Origin: Nocardioides sp. InS609-2
Lineage (GTDB): Bacteria; Actinomycetota; Actinomycetes; Propionibacteriales; Nocardioidaceae
Assembly: GCF_023208195.1 (NCBI RefSeq)
Contig: NZ_CP060034.1
Coordinates: 4,030,001 to 4,094,000, forward strand
Length of the DNA stretch: 64,000 nucleotides
Direction: 5' to 3'
The position numbers and the translations under genes are program-made. Below the pieces are notes generated by a model. It was not told the DNA's origin. It searched no databases and saw only the letters and a program-made list of their open reading frames with translations. Positions 31,880-41,377 of the stretch are shown one piece after another. Position 1 is the stretch's first letter; every line of letters begins with the position of its first letter.

Positions 31880-32847
31880 CCGGCCCGCGTGTCGGCTGAC
31901 CGGAAGGTCTTGCGGTACTCCGCCGGCGCCAGCCCGACCCGGTTGCCGAAGTGGTGCCGCAGCAGGGCAGCGGAGCCGAAGCCGGCGCGGTCGGCGACGG
32001 TCTCGATCGGCAGGTCGGTGCCCTCGAGCAGCATCCGGGCGTGGTGCAGCCGCTGGGCCAGCAGCCACTTCGCCGGCGTGGTGCCGGTCTCGGCGGCGAA
32101 GCGGCGGGCGAACGTGCGCTCCGACATCGATGCCCGACGAGCCAGCAGCCGCACCGGCTGCTCCTCGTCGAGGTGCTCACGCATCCACTCGAGCACGGGC
32201 TGCAGGGTGTCGCCGGCGACCTCGGGGACGGGCATGTCGATGAACTGTCGCTGTCCGCCGTCGCGTTGCGGCGGCACGACCATGCGGCGGGCGATGCGGG
32301 TGGCGACCGCGGCGCCGAGCTCGCAGCGCACGTGGTGCAGGCAGGCGTCGATGCCGGCGGCAGTGCCGGCGCTTGTCAGGATCCTGTCGTCCTCGACGAA
32401 GAGCACGTCGGGGTCCACTCGGGTGGCCGGGAATCGGTGCTTCAGCTCGTCGGAGTGCCGCCAGTGGGTGGTGCTGCACCGACCGTCGAGCAGCCCGGCC
32501 TCGCCCAGCGCGAACGCGCCGGAGCAGACCGACAGCAGATACGCGCCTTCGGCGTGGGCCTGGCGGAACACGTCGAGCACCGCTTCGCTGGGAGTGCCGA
32601 GCGTGTAGTCGTAGGCCGGCGCCACGACCAGGTCGGCGCCGCGGGCGGCGTCGAGCCCGTGCGGCGCGGTGATGGTGATGCCGTGCGAGACCTCGAGCGG
32701 CACACCCGGGGTCTCGGAGCAGAGCAGGAACTCGATCAGCGGCACGCCATCGTCGGTGCGGTCGATGCCGAAGACCTCATGGACGACGCCGAGCTCGAAG
32801 AGGGTGGGGCGGCCGGGGAGCACCACGGCGACACGGGTGAGAGCCAT
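31876..32847 (-). CDS. GlxA-type transcriptional regulator (DJ-1/PfpI + AraC)
   Basis: A 323-residue regulator. The N-terminal DJ-1/PfpI-like domain (about 1-175) contains LLSVCSGAFALGEAGLLDGR, including the nucleophile-elbow Cys. The AraC DNA-binding domain (about 215-318) has two helix-turn-helix units, SMSERTFARRFAAETGTTPA and AGFGSAALLRHHFG. It is first in a two- or three-gene operon with the hydrolase and HAD genes. The 83-bp divergent gap holds two related elements, GGCAGAAAGTTTGC and GGCAAAGTTACTGCC, which may be its binding sites. Confidence 0.9.
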   Translation of the reverse strand: MALTRVAVVLPGRPTLFELGVVHEVFGIDRTDDGVPLIEFLLCSETPGVPLEVSHGITITAPHGLDAARGADLVVAPAYDYTLGTPSEAVLDVFRQAHAEGAYLLSVCSGAFALGEAGLLDGRCSTTHWRHSDELKHRFPATRVDPDVLFVEDDRILTSAGTAAGIDACLHHVRCELGAAVATRIARRMVVPPQRDGGQRQFIDMPVPEVAGDTLQPVLEWMREHLDEEQPVRLLARRASMSERTFARRFAAETGTTPAKWLLAQRLHHARMLLEGTDLPIETVADRAGFGSAALLRHHFGNRVGLAPAEYRKTFRSADTRAG

Positions 32848-32930
32848 GCGGACGAGTATGGCAGAAAGTTTGCGAACGTGGTCATTCGTGCCACTCGTGG
32901 CAGCAATGCGGCGGTGGCAAAGTTACTGCC

Positions 32931-33329
32931 ATGAACATCTTTGCGGACCTGAACGCAGTCATCGCAGTCGTCACCATGTCGCTGGTCCTGATCGGACTGG
33001 TCGTCGCCCTCGAGCACAATCACCGTCGTACGGCGGGGTTGCCGCACGCGCCGTTCGGAGCCGACGCGGAAGACGCCGACCTGGCGCGCGTCCGCCGCGA
33101 GCTCAGCGCCGCCCGCGCCCGGGCGACTCAGTCGTCGGGATCGTCCTCGCGCGCCAGCCACGTGGCGAAGCGCTCGACGGCGCTCTCGAACTCCGGATGC
33201 GTGTCGGTGAACTCCTGGAGCCGGTCGGCCACCCAGGCGAGGGTGACCTCCTCGTCGCCCCGCCTGGTCTGGAGCTCCTCGATCCCCCGATCGGTGAAGT
33301 ACACGCGCAGTCCCGGCCGGGCTCAGTAG
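32931..33329 (+). CDS. Small single-pass membrane protein (C-terminal part doubtful)
   Basis: The first about 66 residues look real: [20 protein letters not shown] and the rest of a membrane helix, a basic stretch (EHNHRRT) and a charged helix ([17 protein letters not shown]). From about 33128 onward the frame is Ser/Arg-rich and lies antisense to the whole DUF6104 gene, so the last 66 codons are probably not meaningful or the stop has been lost. It diverges from the GlxA-type regulator. Function unknown. Confidence 0.45.
   Translation: MNIFADLNAVIAVVTMSLVLIGLVVALEHNHRRTAGLPHAPFGADAEDADLARVRRELSAARARATQSSGSSSRASHVAKRSTALSNSGCVSVNSWSRSATQARVTSSSPRLVWSSSIPRSVKYTRSPGRAQ
33128..33304 (-). CDS. 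DUF6104 family small protein
   Basis: A 58-residue acidic protein starting at GTG 33304 ([20 protein letters not shown]) and ending [13 protein letters not shown]. The [11 protein letters not shown] start and W-L-A-R-x-D-D end are the signature of DUF6104, a small actinobacterial family. It lies 18 bases after the kgd stop and is probably co-transcribed with it. Function unknown; association with the 2-oxoglutarate dehydrogenase gene is the only clue. Confidence 0.85.
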   Translation of the reverse strand: MYFTDRGIEELQTRRGDEEVTLAWVADRLQEFTDTHPEFESAVERFATWLAREDDPDD

Positions 33330-36300
33330 TCGGCGCCGGACGCGCCACGAGCCGGAGCGAAGGCAGCCGCGATCAGCGACTTCTGCTCCTCGGCGTGCCG
33401 CTTGATGGTGCCGACCGACGGTGACGCGGACGCGAGCCGGGTGACCGGCTCGACGTCGACGTCGAGACCGGGCCACACGTTGAGCGCGAAGTGCGGCCAC
33501 GGGCCCATGTTGACCGGCTCGTCCTGCACCCAGCGGATCGCCTTGAGGTTGGGGTACTTGGCGATCTCGGCCCGGATGTCGTCGATCGGCTGTGGGTAGA
33601 GCTGCTCGACGCGGCCGATGGCGAAGGCCTCGGCGTTGTCGCGCTTTGCCCGCTCGACCATGAGGTCCCAGGTGACGCGGCCAGAGCAGAGCAGCAGCGT
33701 CTCGACCTTGGCGGCATCAGCGTTGTCATCGCCGATGAACGGGCGGAACGTGCCCTCGGTGAAGTCGGACGGCTGCGAGGCCGCCTCCTTCCGCTTCAGC
33801 ATCGACTTCGGCGTGAAGACGATCAGCGGCCGGTGCTCCTCGCCCAGCGAGTGCCGCCGGAGCAGGTGGAAGTACGACGCGGGCGTCGACGGCTGGGCAA
33901 CCGTCATGGTCTCCTCGGCGCACATCATCAGGAAGCGCTCGATGCGGGCCGACGAGTGGTCGGGCCCCTGGCCCTCGTAGCCGTGCGGCAGCAGGAGTAC
34001 GACGCCCGACTGCTGGCGCCACTTGGTCTCGCCGGCGCTGATGAACTCGTCGATGACCGTCTGGGCGCCGTTGACGAAGTCGCCGAACTGCGCCTCCCAC
34101 AGCACGAGCGCGTCGGGACGGGCCACCGAGTAGCCGTACTCGAAGCCCAGCGCGGCGTACTCGGAGAGCAGCGAGTCGTAGATGTGGAACTTCGCCTGGT
34201 CCTCGGTGAGGTTCGTCAGCGGCGTCCACTCGTCGGCGTTGACCCGGTCGATGATCGTGGCGAAGCGCGAGACGAAGGTGCCGCGGCGGGAGTCCTGGCC
34301 AGCCAGCCGCACCGGGCGGCCGTCCATCAGCAGCGCGCCGAGCGCGAGGATCTCGCCGGTGCCCCAGTCGATCGGGCCGTCGGCGATCGCGGCCGCACGA
34401 CGCTGGAGCTGCGGCATCACCTTCGGGTGGACGGTGAAGCCGTCGGGCGGAGTGATGTAGGCGTCGGCGATCCGCTTGAGCACCTCGGGCGTGACCGCCG
34501 TCGCCGTGTCGCCGGTCGGCTTCTCGGGGTAGTCGGGCACCGTGGTCCACTCCGACACCGCGTCGGAGCTGGCCTCGCGCACCTCGGTGAAGACGCGCTC
34601 GAGCTGCAGTTGGTAGTCCTTGAGGACCTGCTCGGCCTCGTCGAGCGTGATGTCGCCGCGACCGATCAGCGACTCGGTGTAGAGCTTGCGCACCGAACGC
34701 TTCTGCTCGATCAGGTCGTACATCAGCGGCTGCGTGTACGACGGGTCGTCGCCCTCGTTGTGGCCGCGACGGCGGTAGCAGACGAGGTCGATGACGACGT
34801 CCTTCTTGAACTCCTGGCGGTACTCGAACGCCAGACGGGCCACGCGGATGCAGGCCTCGGGGTCGTCGCCGTTGACGTGGAAGATGGGCGCCTGGACCAT
34901 CCGCGCGACGTCGGTGCAGTAGAGCGACGAGCGCGACGAGCCGGGGGAGGTGGTGAACCCGACCTGGTTGTTGACGACCACGTGGATGGTGCCGCCGGTG
35001 CGGTAGCCGCGCAGCTGCGAGAGGTTGAGCGTCTCCGCGACGACTCCCTGACCGGCGAACGCCGCGTCACCGTGGATGAGCAGGGGCAGCACGGGGAACT
35101 CGACGCCTTTGTTGAGGACGTCCTGCTTGGCGCGGGCAATGCCCTCGAGCACCGGGTCGACAGCCTCGAGGTGTGACGGGTTGGCCGCGACCGACACCTT
35201 GATCTCGTCACCCTTGCCCGACACGAAGGTGCCCTCGGCGCCGAGGTGGTACTTCACGTCGCCGGAGCCCTGGACGGTGCGCGGGTCGATGTTGCCCTCG
35301 AACTCGCGGAAGATCTGGGAGTACTTCTTGCCGACGATGTTGGCCAGCACGTTGAGGCGGCCGCGGTGAGCCATGCCCATCGTGACCTCGTCGAGCTTGA
35401 CCTCGGCGGCGGCCTCACAGATCTCGTCGATCAGCGGGACGGTCGTCTCGCCACCTTCGAGCGAGAAGCGCTTCTGCCCGACGAACTTGGTCTGCAGGAA
35501 CGTCTCGAACGCCTCGGCCTGGTTCAGCTTGAGCAGGATGCGCAGCTGCTCCTCGCGCGGGGTCTTGGTGTGCGGACGCTCGACCCGCTCCTGGATCCAG
35601 TGGCGCTGGTCGGGATCCATGATGTGCATGTACTCGATGCCGGTGGTGCGGCAGTAGGAGTCGCGAAGGATGCCGAGAATGCTGCGCAGCTTGAGGAACT
35701 TGCGACCCTCGCCACCGAACGAGCCGGTCGCGAACTCGCGGTCGAGGTCCCACATGGTCAGCCCGTGAGACTCGATCTCGAGGTCGGGGTGGCTGCGCTG
35801 GCGGTATTCCAGCGGGTCGGTGTCGGCCATCATGTGACCGCGCACGCGGTAGGCGTGGATCAGCTCGAGGATGCGGGCCTGCTTGCTGATGTCCTCGTCG
35901 TGCGAGGTCGCGATGTCCTTGGCCCAGCGGATCGGCTGGTAGGGGATGCGCAGCGAGCGGAAGATCTCGTCGTAGAAGTCGTTCTCGCCGAGCAGCAGGC
36001 CGTGCAGACGCTTGAGGAACTCACCCGACTGGGCGCCCTGGATGACCCGGTGGTCGTAGGTCGAGGTCAGCGTCATGACCTTGCTGATCGCGTTGCGGGC
36101 GATGGCCTCCTCGGAGGCGCCCTGCCACTCGGGCGGGTACTCCATCGCGCCGACGCCGATGATCGCGCCCTGGCCCTTCATCAGCCGGGGCACGGAGTGG
36201 CTGGTGCCGATGCCGCCCGGGTTGGTCAGCGAGATCGAGGTGCCCTGGAAGTCGGTGACGGCGAGCTTGTTGTCGCGCGCCTTGCGGACGATCTCCTCGT

Positions 36301-37171
36301 ACGCCGTCCAGAAGGCCGCGAAGTCCATGTTCTCGGCCGCCTTGATGGCCGGGACGAGGAGCTGCCGGCTGCCGTCGGGCTTCGGGACGTCGATGGCCAG
36401 ACCGAGGTTGATGTGGGCCGGGGTGATCAGGTTGGGCTTGCCGTCGACCATGTCGAAGCCGACGTTCATCTCGGGCATCGAGGCGACGGCCTTCACCAGC
36501 GCGTAGCCGACGAGGTGGGTGAACGAGACCTTGCCGCCGCGGGCGCGGGCGAGGTGGTTGTTGATGACCGTGCGGTTGTCCCACAGCAGCTTGACCGGCA
36601 CCGAGCGCACCGACGTCGCGGTCGGCACGGTCAGCGAGGAGTCCATGTTGACGACGGTGCGGGCCGGCGCGCCGCGCAACACTGTGAACGTGGGCTGGTC
36701 GCTGGCCTCGGAGCGGGCGGGCGGCGTGGGGTCCTTGGCGACCGGCGTGCTCGTGCCCTGCGCCGGCTCGGCGGCGGCAGCAGCCGGGCGCGGCTTCGCC
36801 TTCGGCGTGGGGGTGCTGGCGGGCTTGGCCTCAGCGGGCTTCGTCTCAGCGGGCTTGGCCTCCGGCGCAGTCTCGGCCTTCTTCTCCGGCGCGGCCTTCT
36901 TCGCTGCCGCGGGAGCTGCCTGTTGCGTCGACCGCTGGGGGGCCGCCTTCTCTGCGGCTGGCGCGGCCGTCGTACCGTTGCGCGATGCACCAGCGGCGCC
37001 CATGCCGTGCGAGGTGAAGTAGGCCACCCACTCGGGGGCCACGCTGCCGGGATCCTTCTGGTACTGCTCGAGCATGTCCTCCGCGAGCCACTCGTTGGCT
37101 CCCAGGTCAGTGCCCGGGTCAGCGCCTGCTGACTCGGTGGAGGTCTGGTCAGGACGAGAGGACTGCGGCAC
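33323..37171 (-). CDS. kgd: Multifunctional 2-oxoglutarate metabolism enzyme (Kgd/SucA type)
   Basis: About 1282 residues from GTG 37171 ([14 protein letters not shown]), chosen because AGAGG lies 11 bases upstream; the frame could extend to 37333. An N-terminal [20 protein letters not shown] segment is the usual recruiting helix. An Ala/Pro/Lys-rich linker (about 60-155) precedes an E2-type succinyltransferase core ([20 protein letters not shown], with H-R). The E1o domain carries the thiamine diphosphate motif [20 protein letters not shown] and [10 protein letters not shown]. There is no lipoyl domain, as in mycobacterial Kgd and corynebacterial OdhA, which act with AceF/Lpd and are inhibited by the FHA protein GarA/OdhI. 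It is a TCA-cycle enzyme. Confidence 0.95.
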   Translation of the reverse strand: MPQSSRPDQTSTESAGADPGTDLGANEWLAEDMLEQYQKDPGSVAPEWVAYFTSHGMGAAGASRNGTTAAPAAEKAAPQRSTQQAAPAAAKKAAPEKKAETAPEAKPAETKPAEAKPASTPTPKAKPRPAAAAAEPAQGTSTPVAKDPTPPARSEASDQPTFTVLRGAPARTVVNMDSSLTVPTATSVRSVPVKLLWDNRTVINNHLARARGGKVSFTHLVGYALVKAVASMPEMNVGFDMVDGKPNLITPAHINLGLAIDVPKPDGSRQLLVPAIKAAENMDFAAFWTAYEEIVRKARDNKLAVTDFQGTSISLTNPGGIGTSHSVPRLMKGQGAIIGVGAMEYPPEWQGASEEAIARNAISKVMTLTSTYDHRVIQGAQSGEFLKRLHGLLLGENDFYDEIFRSLRIPYQPIRWAKDIATSHDEDISKQARILELIHAYRVRGHMMADTDPLEYRQRSHPDLEIESHGLTMWDLDREFATGSFGGEGRKFLKLRSILGILRDSYCRTTGIEYMHIMDPDQRHWIQERVERPHTKTPREEQLRILLKLNQAEAFETFLQTKFVGQKRFSLEGGETTVPLIDEICEAAAEVKLDEVTMGMAHRGRLNVLANIVGKKYSQIFREFEGNIDPRTVQGSGDVKYHLGAEGTFVSGKGDEIKVSVAANPSHLEAVDPVLEGIARAKQDVLNKGVEFPVLPLLIHGDAAFAGQGVVAETLNLSQLRGYRTGGTIHVVVNNQVGFTTSPGSSRSSLYCTDVARMVQAPIFHVNGDDPEACIRVARLAFEYRQEFKKDVVIDLVCYRRRGHNEGDDPSYTQPLMYDLIEQKRSVRKLYTESLIGRGDITLDEAEQVLKDYQLQLERVFTEVREASSDAVSEWTTVPDYPEKPTGDTATAVTPEVLKRIADAYITPPDGFTVHPKVMPQLQRRAAAIADGPIDWGTGEILALGALLMDGRPVRLAGQDSRRGTFVSRFATIIDRVNADEWTPLTNLTEDQAKFHIYDSLLSEYAALGFEYGYSVARPDALVLWEAQFGDFVNGAQTVIDEFISAGETKWRQQSGVVLLLPHGYEGQGPDHSSARIERFLMMCAEETMTVAQPSTPASYFHLLRRHSLGEEHRPLIVFTPKSMLKRKEAASQPSDFTEGTFRPFIGDDNADAAKVETLLLCSGRVTWDLMVERAKRDNAEAFAIGRVEQLYPQPIDDIRAEIAKYPNLKAIRWVQDEPVNMGPWPHFALNVWPGLDVDVEPVTRLASASPSVGTIKRHAEEQKSLIAAAFAPARGASGADY

Positions 37172-37315
37172 GGCTTTGTTCGCCTCTTCCGGGATCGCGC
37201 GCGGTGTGTATGGCAACGCGACAAGGCTAGACCCACGCGCGAACAAATGCAGGGGCGAGGGGTCCGATTGCGGCAGGGTGTTACCAGTGCCACACGAGCA
37301 GGGAATGAGCAGCAG

Positions 37316-37936
37316 ATGAGAAGGCCGATCCAAGGGCGCGTCGCGGCCAGAACTGTCGCCGCGATCTGCTTGACGATGATGACCGCGTGCTCCAGCGACG
37401 AGCCGTCACGACAGGCGCCGTCGGAGCCGTCGGCCACCACGGCGACGGTCACCGAGCCGAGTGCGACCGGGTCGGCAGCCGCCGCGCCTCTCACCACCGA
37501 GGCCGAGGTGAAGAAGGTCGTCGGCAAGCTGAAGACGGGCGGACGTGGCCAGCTGGTCCGCCAGATCGTGCCGGTCATCGACACGTGGTGGGAGGCGGCG
37601 TACGTCGGTGGCACCTGGCCGCGCACCACGTTCGGCGACGCGTTCCCCGGCTTCACGCAGGGCGCCACCAAGGAAGCCAAGCGCGACAAGGACCTGCTGA
37701 GCAACGCCGACATCGGCGCAACGACCACCGCCGTCACGGCGACGAAGCGCGACGTACGCCTCGACGTCATCGCGCCCTCGGGTCGCGTCGCCGGCGTCAC
37801 CGCCCGCATCGCGCTCGACTTCGAGGCGACCGGCGACCAGTCGCACAAGGTGTCGGTGCGCGGCCGCGTGTTCCTGACCCGCAAGGCGGGCGCATGGCGC
37901 ATCTTCGGGTACGACGTCCGCAAGGCCGTGAAGTGA
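37316..37936 (+). CDS. Secreted lipoprotein preceding an LCP protein
   Basis: A 206-residue protein from ATG 37316 with a basic N-region (MRRPIQGR), a hydrophobic core and a lipobox ending MTAC (Cys about residue 24), followed by a Ser/Thr/Pro/Ala linker. The mature domain (about 60-206) is alpha/beta and contains [20 protein letters not shown] and [20 protein letters not shown]. This resembles NTF2-like or Mce-associated folds, but no family is certain. Its stop overlaps the start of the LCP gene (GTGA), so a cell-wall role is likely. Confidence 0.75.
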   Translation: MRRPIQGRVAARTVAAICLTMMTACSSDEPSRQAPSEPSATTATVTEPSATGSAAAAPLTTEAEVKKVVGKLKTGGRGQLVRQIVPVIDTWWEAAYVGGTWPRTTFGDAFPGFTQGATKEAKRDKDLLSNADIGATTTAVTATKRDVRLDVIAPSGRVAGVTARIALDFEATGDQSHKVSVRGRVFLTRKAGAWRIFGYDVRKAVK

Positions 37937-38856
37937 CCGGCCGGCCAACGTGGCTGACCTGGCGGGGCGCCGCGCGCACCGTCGTACTCACCGTCGTGCT
38001 GTCGGTGTGCGGGCTCACCGTGCCCGACTCGGCGGTGCAGCCGACCGACGTCGCCCTCGTGCGGGTCACCAAGGCCTCCGGTGTCGCCAACAACCCCGAC
38101 GTCATCTGGATCCTCGCCGTCGGCTCCGACGCGCGGCCCGGCCAGGACATGATGCGCAGCCGCGGCGACGCCCTCCAGCTCGTCGGCATGAACACCCACA
38201 CGGGCGCGGCCACGGCGATCGGCGTACCACGTGACTCGTGGGTGAGCATCCCGGGCTACGGCAAGGAGAAGATCAACGCGGCGCTCTACTTCGGCGGCCC
38301 GCAGCTGATGGCGTCGAGCATGCGCAACCTCACCGGCATCACCGCCGACTACGTGATGGTGACGCGGTTCCCGTTCTTCGAGCGGATGGTCAACGACATC
38401 GGTGGCATCACCGTGTCCAACCCGCGACCCTTCTCCGACGAGTACCTCAAGGACAACGGCTTCAGGAAGGGCCGCATCCACCTCGACGGCTACAACGCGA
38501 TGGCCTTCTCGCGGATCCGCAAGTCACTCGCCGGGGGAGACTTCGAACGATCGGCCAACCAGCAGCGGACCCTGCGCGGCATCCAGGCCAAGGTCGCGTC
38601 CGAGGCCGAACGCCCGGGCTTCATCGAGCGCGGAGTGCTCACCGTCCTCAAGCACCTGGGCACCGACGCCGGGCCGGCCGAGCTGTTCCGGATCGCCCAG
38701 GCAGTGGCGCTCGTCGACCCGCGCAAGATCACCACGTGTGTCGTCTCGGGACGCGTCGGGTACGCCGGCGCGGCCAGCGTGGTCTTCCCCAACGTCGCGC
38801 AGGCCCAGCGCTGGGGCCGTGAGGCGCGCAATGACGCCCGCCTCGAGCACTGCTGA
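37933..38856 (+). CDS. LytR-CpsA-Psr (LCP) family wall-polymer ligase
   Basis: A 307-residue LCP protein from GTG 37933 with one N-terminal membrane anchor (TVVLTVVLSVCGLTV). The catalytic core shows VGSDAR, the first Arg/Asp pair MMRSRGDALQL, PRDSWVSIPGYGKEKINAA, and AFSRIRKSLAGGDFERSANQ with the lipid-pyrophosphate-binding arginines. Such enzymes transfer polyprenyl-linked polymers to peptidoglycan outside the membrane. It is coupled to the upstream lipoprotein gene. Confidence 0.9.
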   Translation: MTGRPTWLTWRGAARTVVLTVVLSVCGLTVPDSAVQPTDVALVRVTKASGVANNPDVIWILAVGSDARPGQDMMRSRGDALQLVGMNTHTGAATAIGVPRDSWVSIPGYGKEKINAALYFGGPQLMASSMRNLTGITADYVMVTRFPFFERMVNDIGGITVSNPRPFSDEYLKDNGFRKGRIHLDGYNAMAFSRIRKSLAGGDFERSANQQRTLRGIQAKVASEAERPGFIERGVLTVLKHLGTDAGPAELFRIAQAVALVDPRKITTCVVSGRVGYAGAASVVFPNVAQAQRWGREARNDARLEHC

Positions 38857-38924
38857 TCGGGCCCTGACGGATCTGCGACCGGACGCAGTCGCCCGACGCC
38901 CGCCGTGAGTGGAACCGCGTGCGA

Positions 38925-39200
38925 TCAGGGCTTCATCCAGTGCGGGTGCTGGCGGTCTCCCTTGCAGACATACCTGCGACCCATCGCGTCCCACCCATTG
39001 CGGTTGTAGCTCGCCTGCGGGCAGAACTGACCGCCTCGGATGCAGGTCCCCGACGACGTCTTCGTGCACGTGCGGACCTGAGCCTCTGTGCTGGATTGAT
39101 AGCTGGCGGACGCTTGGGCTGGACCTGAGATGAGGGCGACCGGCGCCGCGATGGCGATGAGTGAGATCAGGATGCTGACGATGCTGGTTCTGAACTTCAC
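38925..39200 (-). CDS. Small secreted cysteine-containing protein
   Basis: A 91-residue protein with a clear signal peptide (MKFRTSIVSILISLIAIAAP, cleavage near AQASA). The mature part of about 60 residues has four cysteines (TCTK, TCIR, FCPQ, VCKG), enough for two disulphides, and is basic (about +5). No family is recognised. It could be a peptide toxin, inhibitor or wall-binding factor. It lies between a core operon and a tRNA gene, and its lower GC near the signal peptide differs from its neighbours. Confidence 0.7.
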   Translation of the reverse strand: MKFRTSIVSILISLIAIAAPVALISGPAQASASYQSSTEAQVRTCTKTSSGTCIRGGQFCPQASYNRNGWDAMGRRYVCKGDRQHPHWMKP

Positions 39201-39386
39201 GTGGTCCCCTTGGCAGCTTCACCCGCTCGTCGGTCGAGCGGGCCTCGCTCAGAGTGCGCCAAACAAGCCCGCGGTGCAGAGGAACAGGGAAAGTTGGTCC
39301 GAACGGGCCACGGTGGCAGGCGCACGCCGGGACCTTGTTGCCCGGACAGGTCCACCGCGTTGAGACAGCCGCGTCCTGGCTTCCAT

Positions 39387-39454
39387 GTAACGCGCCGATA
39401 CTCCGACTACTGCGCCCACCGGTGGGCGCGGCAGATGCAGCAATGGCGCGTTAC
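39387..39454. repeat. 68-bp concentric palindrome
   Basis: Outer arms GTAACGCGCC (39387-39396) and GGCGCGTTAC (39445-39454) are exactly symmetrical about the same centre (39420.5) as a perfect inner palindrome GCGCCCACCGGTGGGCGC (39412-39429). The 15-bp segments between match at 7 of 15 positions. It is far too symmetrical to be chance and is not followed by a T-tract. Confidence 0.85.
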
Positions 39455-39481
39455 CTGGGCAAGCGCCGCCAGAGTGACAGC

Positions 39482-39508
39482 AGCCGAACCCACGAGGTGG
39501 GTCCGGCT
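39482..39508 (-). terminator. Terminator of tRNA-Arg
   Basis: A 12-bp stem with one mismatch, AGCCGAACCCAC (39482-39493) and GTGGGTCCGGCT (39497-39508) around a 3-base loop, lies 16 bases beyond the tRNA 3' end on the minus strand. Confidence 0.7.
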
Positions 39509-39524
39509 GTCGCATGTGAAGTAC

Positions 39525-39599
39525 TGGTGCCCCCGGAAGGATTCGAACCTTCGCCCCCGCCTCCGGAGGGCGGTGCTCTATCCCCTGAGCTACGGGGGC
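39525..39599 (-). tRNA. tRNA-Arg (anticodon CCG)
   Basis: The minus strand folds as a full cloverleaf. It has acceptor GCCCCCG/CGGGGGC, D-stem GCTC/GAGC, anticodon stem CCGCC/GGCGG with loop CTCCGGA (anticodon CCG, reads CGG), a 4-base variable loop, T-arm GAAGG-TTCGAAT-CCTTC, discriminator A and encoded CCA (39525-39527). Confidence 0.97.
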
Positions 39600-39709
39600 C
39601 AGCATGCTGGCCACTGTTGTCGCGTGGTGCAGCACTGACCTTACAGGCGTGCGTGTCCGTGAGTGAAACCGGTTCGGGGACTGCGCCTGTACGCCGATAG
39701 GCTGAGCCG

Positions 39710-41377
39710 GTGACTCCCGAGGAACTCTCTTCCGTGATCGTCTCCGCGCTCGAGGCCCTGGTGGCCGAGGGCGCCGTGGTGCTGCCCGACGGCGCCCCGA
39801 GCGAGGTCACGGTCGAGCGACCCCGCCAGAAGGGTCACGGCGACTACGCCACCAACGTCGCGCTCCAGCTCGCGAAGAAGGCCGGCACCAACCCGCGGGC
39901 CTTCGCCGAGCTGGTCAGCGCCAAGCTGACCGCTGCTGACGGCATCGCAGGAGTCGAGATCGCCGGGCCGGGGTTCCTGAACATCTTCGTGGAGGCCGGG
40001 GCGCAGGGGCAGGTCGCGGCCGACATCGTCGCTGCCGGGGCGGCGTACGGAAGCGGGAAGGTGCACGCCGGCGAGAAGATCGACGTCGAGTTCATCTCTG
40101 CCAACCCGACCGGTCCGCTGCACCTCGGCCACACGCGCTGGGCAGTCGTGGGCGACGCACTGGCACGCGTGCTGGAGGCCGCAGGTGCAGCCGTGACCCG
40201 CGAGTTCTACATCAACGACCGTGGCAACCAGATGAACCTGTTCGGTGCTTCGCTCGAGGCGGCGGCGCTGGGGCAGCCCACGCCCGAGAACGGTTACCAC
40301 GGGGCCTACATCGCCGACCTGGCTGCCGAGGCGGTGGCGGCCGACCCTGGCCTGCTCGGGCTCGACGGCGAGGAGCGGACCGCCGCCTTCCGCGAGGCCG
40401 GATATGCCCTGCAGCTCAAGCAGCAGCAGGAGCAGCTCGACGCCTTCCAGACGCACTTCGACGTGTGGTTCTCGGAGCGCACCCTGCACAGCTCGGACGA
40501 CGTCGCGGCTCAGCTCGAGAAGCTGCGCGCCCAGGGTCACCTGTTCGACGCCGACGGCGCCTTGTGGATGCGGACGTCGGACTTCGACGACGACAAGGAC
40601 CGGGTGCTCATTCGGTCCAACGGAGAGCTGACCTACTTCGCCAGCGACACCGCCTACTACGTCAACAAGCGGCAGCGTGGCTTCGACCGGTGCATCTACC
40701 TGCTCGGTGCCGACCACCACGGCTACGTCAACCGGTTGCGGGCGATGGCGGCCTGCGCGGGCGACGACCCCGACCGCAACATCGAGGTGCTGATCGGCCA
40801 GCTGGTCAAGATCATGCAGAACGGCGAGGAGCTGAAGCTCTCCAAGCGCGCCGGCACCCTCGTCACTCTCGAGGAGCTGATCGAGCTGATCGGGATCGAT
40901 GCCCTGCGCTACACGCTGGCTCGTTACCCGGCTGACTCCCCGCTCACGCTGGACGCGGCTGAGATGACACGCCAGAGCAGTGACAATCCCGTCTACTACG
41001 TCCAGTACGCCCATGCCCGGGTGGCCTCGATCCTGCGCAACGCTGTCGACCTCGAGCTGGCTCCGGCCAAGGGCGAGGACTTCGACCCGAGCCTGCTCGC
41101 GCACGAGAAGGAGGGCGAGCTCCTGCGCGCTCTCGCCGAGTTCCCCCGGGTCGTGGCCGCGGCCGCGGAGCTCCGCGAGCCGCACCGGGTGGCCCGCTAC
41201 CTCGAGGACACCGCCGCGACGTACCACCGCTTCTACGACGCCTGCCGGGTGCTGCCCATGGGCGACGAAGAGGTCAGCGACCTGCACCGCGCCCGCCTCA
41301 CCCTGGTGGCGGCGACCCGCGTCGTACTCGCCAACGGCCTTGCTCTCCTCGGCGTCTCCGCACCGGAGCGCATGTGA
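39710..41377 (+). CDS. argS: Arginyl-tRNA synthetase
   Basis: A 555-residue class I synthetase from GTG 39710. The N-terminal Add-1 domain recognises the tRNA D-loop (KGHGDYATNVALQLAKKAG). ISANPTGPLHLGH is the HIGH motif. NGEELKLSKRAG occupies the KMSKS position, and the DALR anticodon-binding domain follows (DALRYTLARYPADSPLTLD and the C-terminal VANGLALLGVSAPERM). It overlaps lysA by four bases (GTGA). The argS-lysA pair at the head of the threonine genes is a common actinobacterial arrangement. Confidence 0.97.
   Translation: MTPEELSSVIVSALEALVAEGAVVLPDGAPSEVTVERPRQKGHGDYATNVALQLAKKAGTNPRAFAELVSAKLTAADGIAGVEIAGPGFLNIFVEAGAQGQVAADIVAAGAAYGSGKVHAGEKIDVEFISANPTGPLHLGHTRWAVVGDALARVLEAAGAAVTREFYINDRGNQMNLFGASLEAAALGQPTPENGYHGAYIADLAAEAVAADPGLLGLDGEERTAAFREAGYALQLKQQQEQLDAFQTHFDVWFSERTLHSSDDVAAQLEKLRAQGHLFDADGALWMRTSDFDDDKDRVLIRSNGELTYFASDTAYYVNKRQRGFDRCIYLLGADHHGYVNRLRAMAACAGDDPDRNIEVLIGQLVKIMQNGEELKLSKRAGTLVTLEELIELIGIDALRYTLARYPADSPLTLDAAEMTRQSSDNPVYYVQYAHARVASILRNAVDLELAPAKGEDFDPSLLAHEKEGELLRALAEFPRVVAAAAELREPHRVARYLEDTAATYHRFYDACRVLPMGDEEVSDLHRARLTLVAATRVVLANGLALLGVSAPERM

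Larger units (their letters stand above)
39201..39524. other. 324-bp non-coding stretch between the secreted-protein gene and tRNA-Arg
   Basis: It holds a short hairpin just upstream of the secreted-protein start (CCGCTCG/CGAGCGG arms near 39223-39241), a large concentric palindrome at 39387-39454 and the tRNA terminator at 39482-39508. No convincing coding frame is present on either strand. No tRNA 3'-end direct repeat indicating an integrated element was found by eye. Confidence 0.6.

Noticed and set aside
30368..32608. 746-codon plus-strand frame
   Set aside because: It is antisense to three conserved minus-strand genes (HAD, hydrolase, GlxA-type regulator) and has no family features.
37301..37325. 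Third SigR-type promoter (GGGAAT) before the lipoprotein gene
   Set aside because: No GTT occurs 18-19 bases downstream, and the motif lies too close to the start codon.
33323..37333. Longest kgd frame starting at 37333
   Set aside because: The extra N-terminal 54 residues overlap the promoter side, lack family likeness, and a ribosome binding site points to GTG 37171.
39201..39599. Integrated element or attachment site at tRNA-Arg
   Set aside because: No integrase gene and no second copy of the tRNA 3' end were found in the window.
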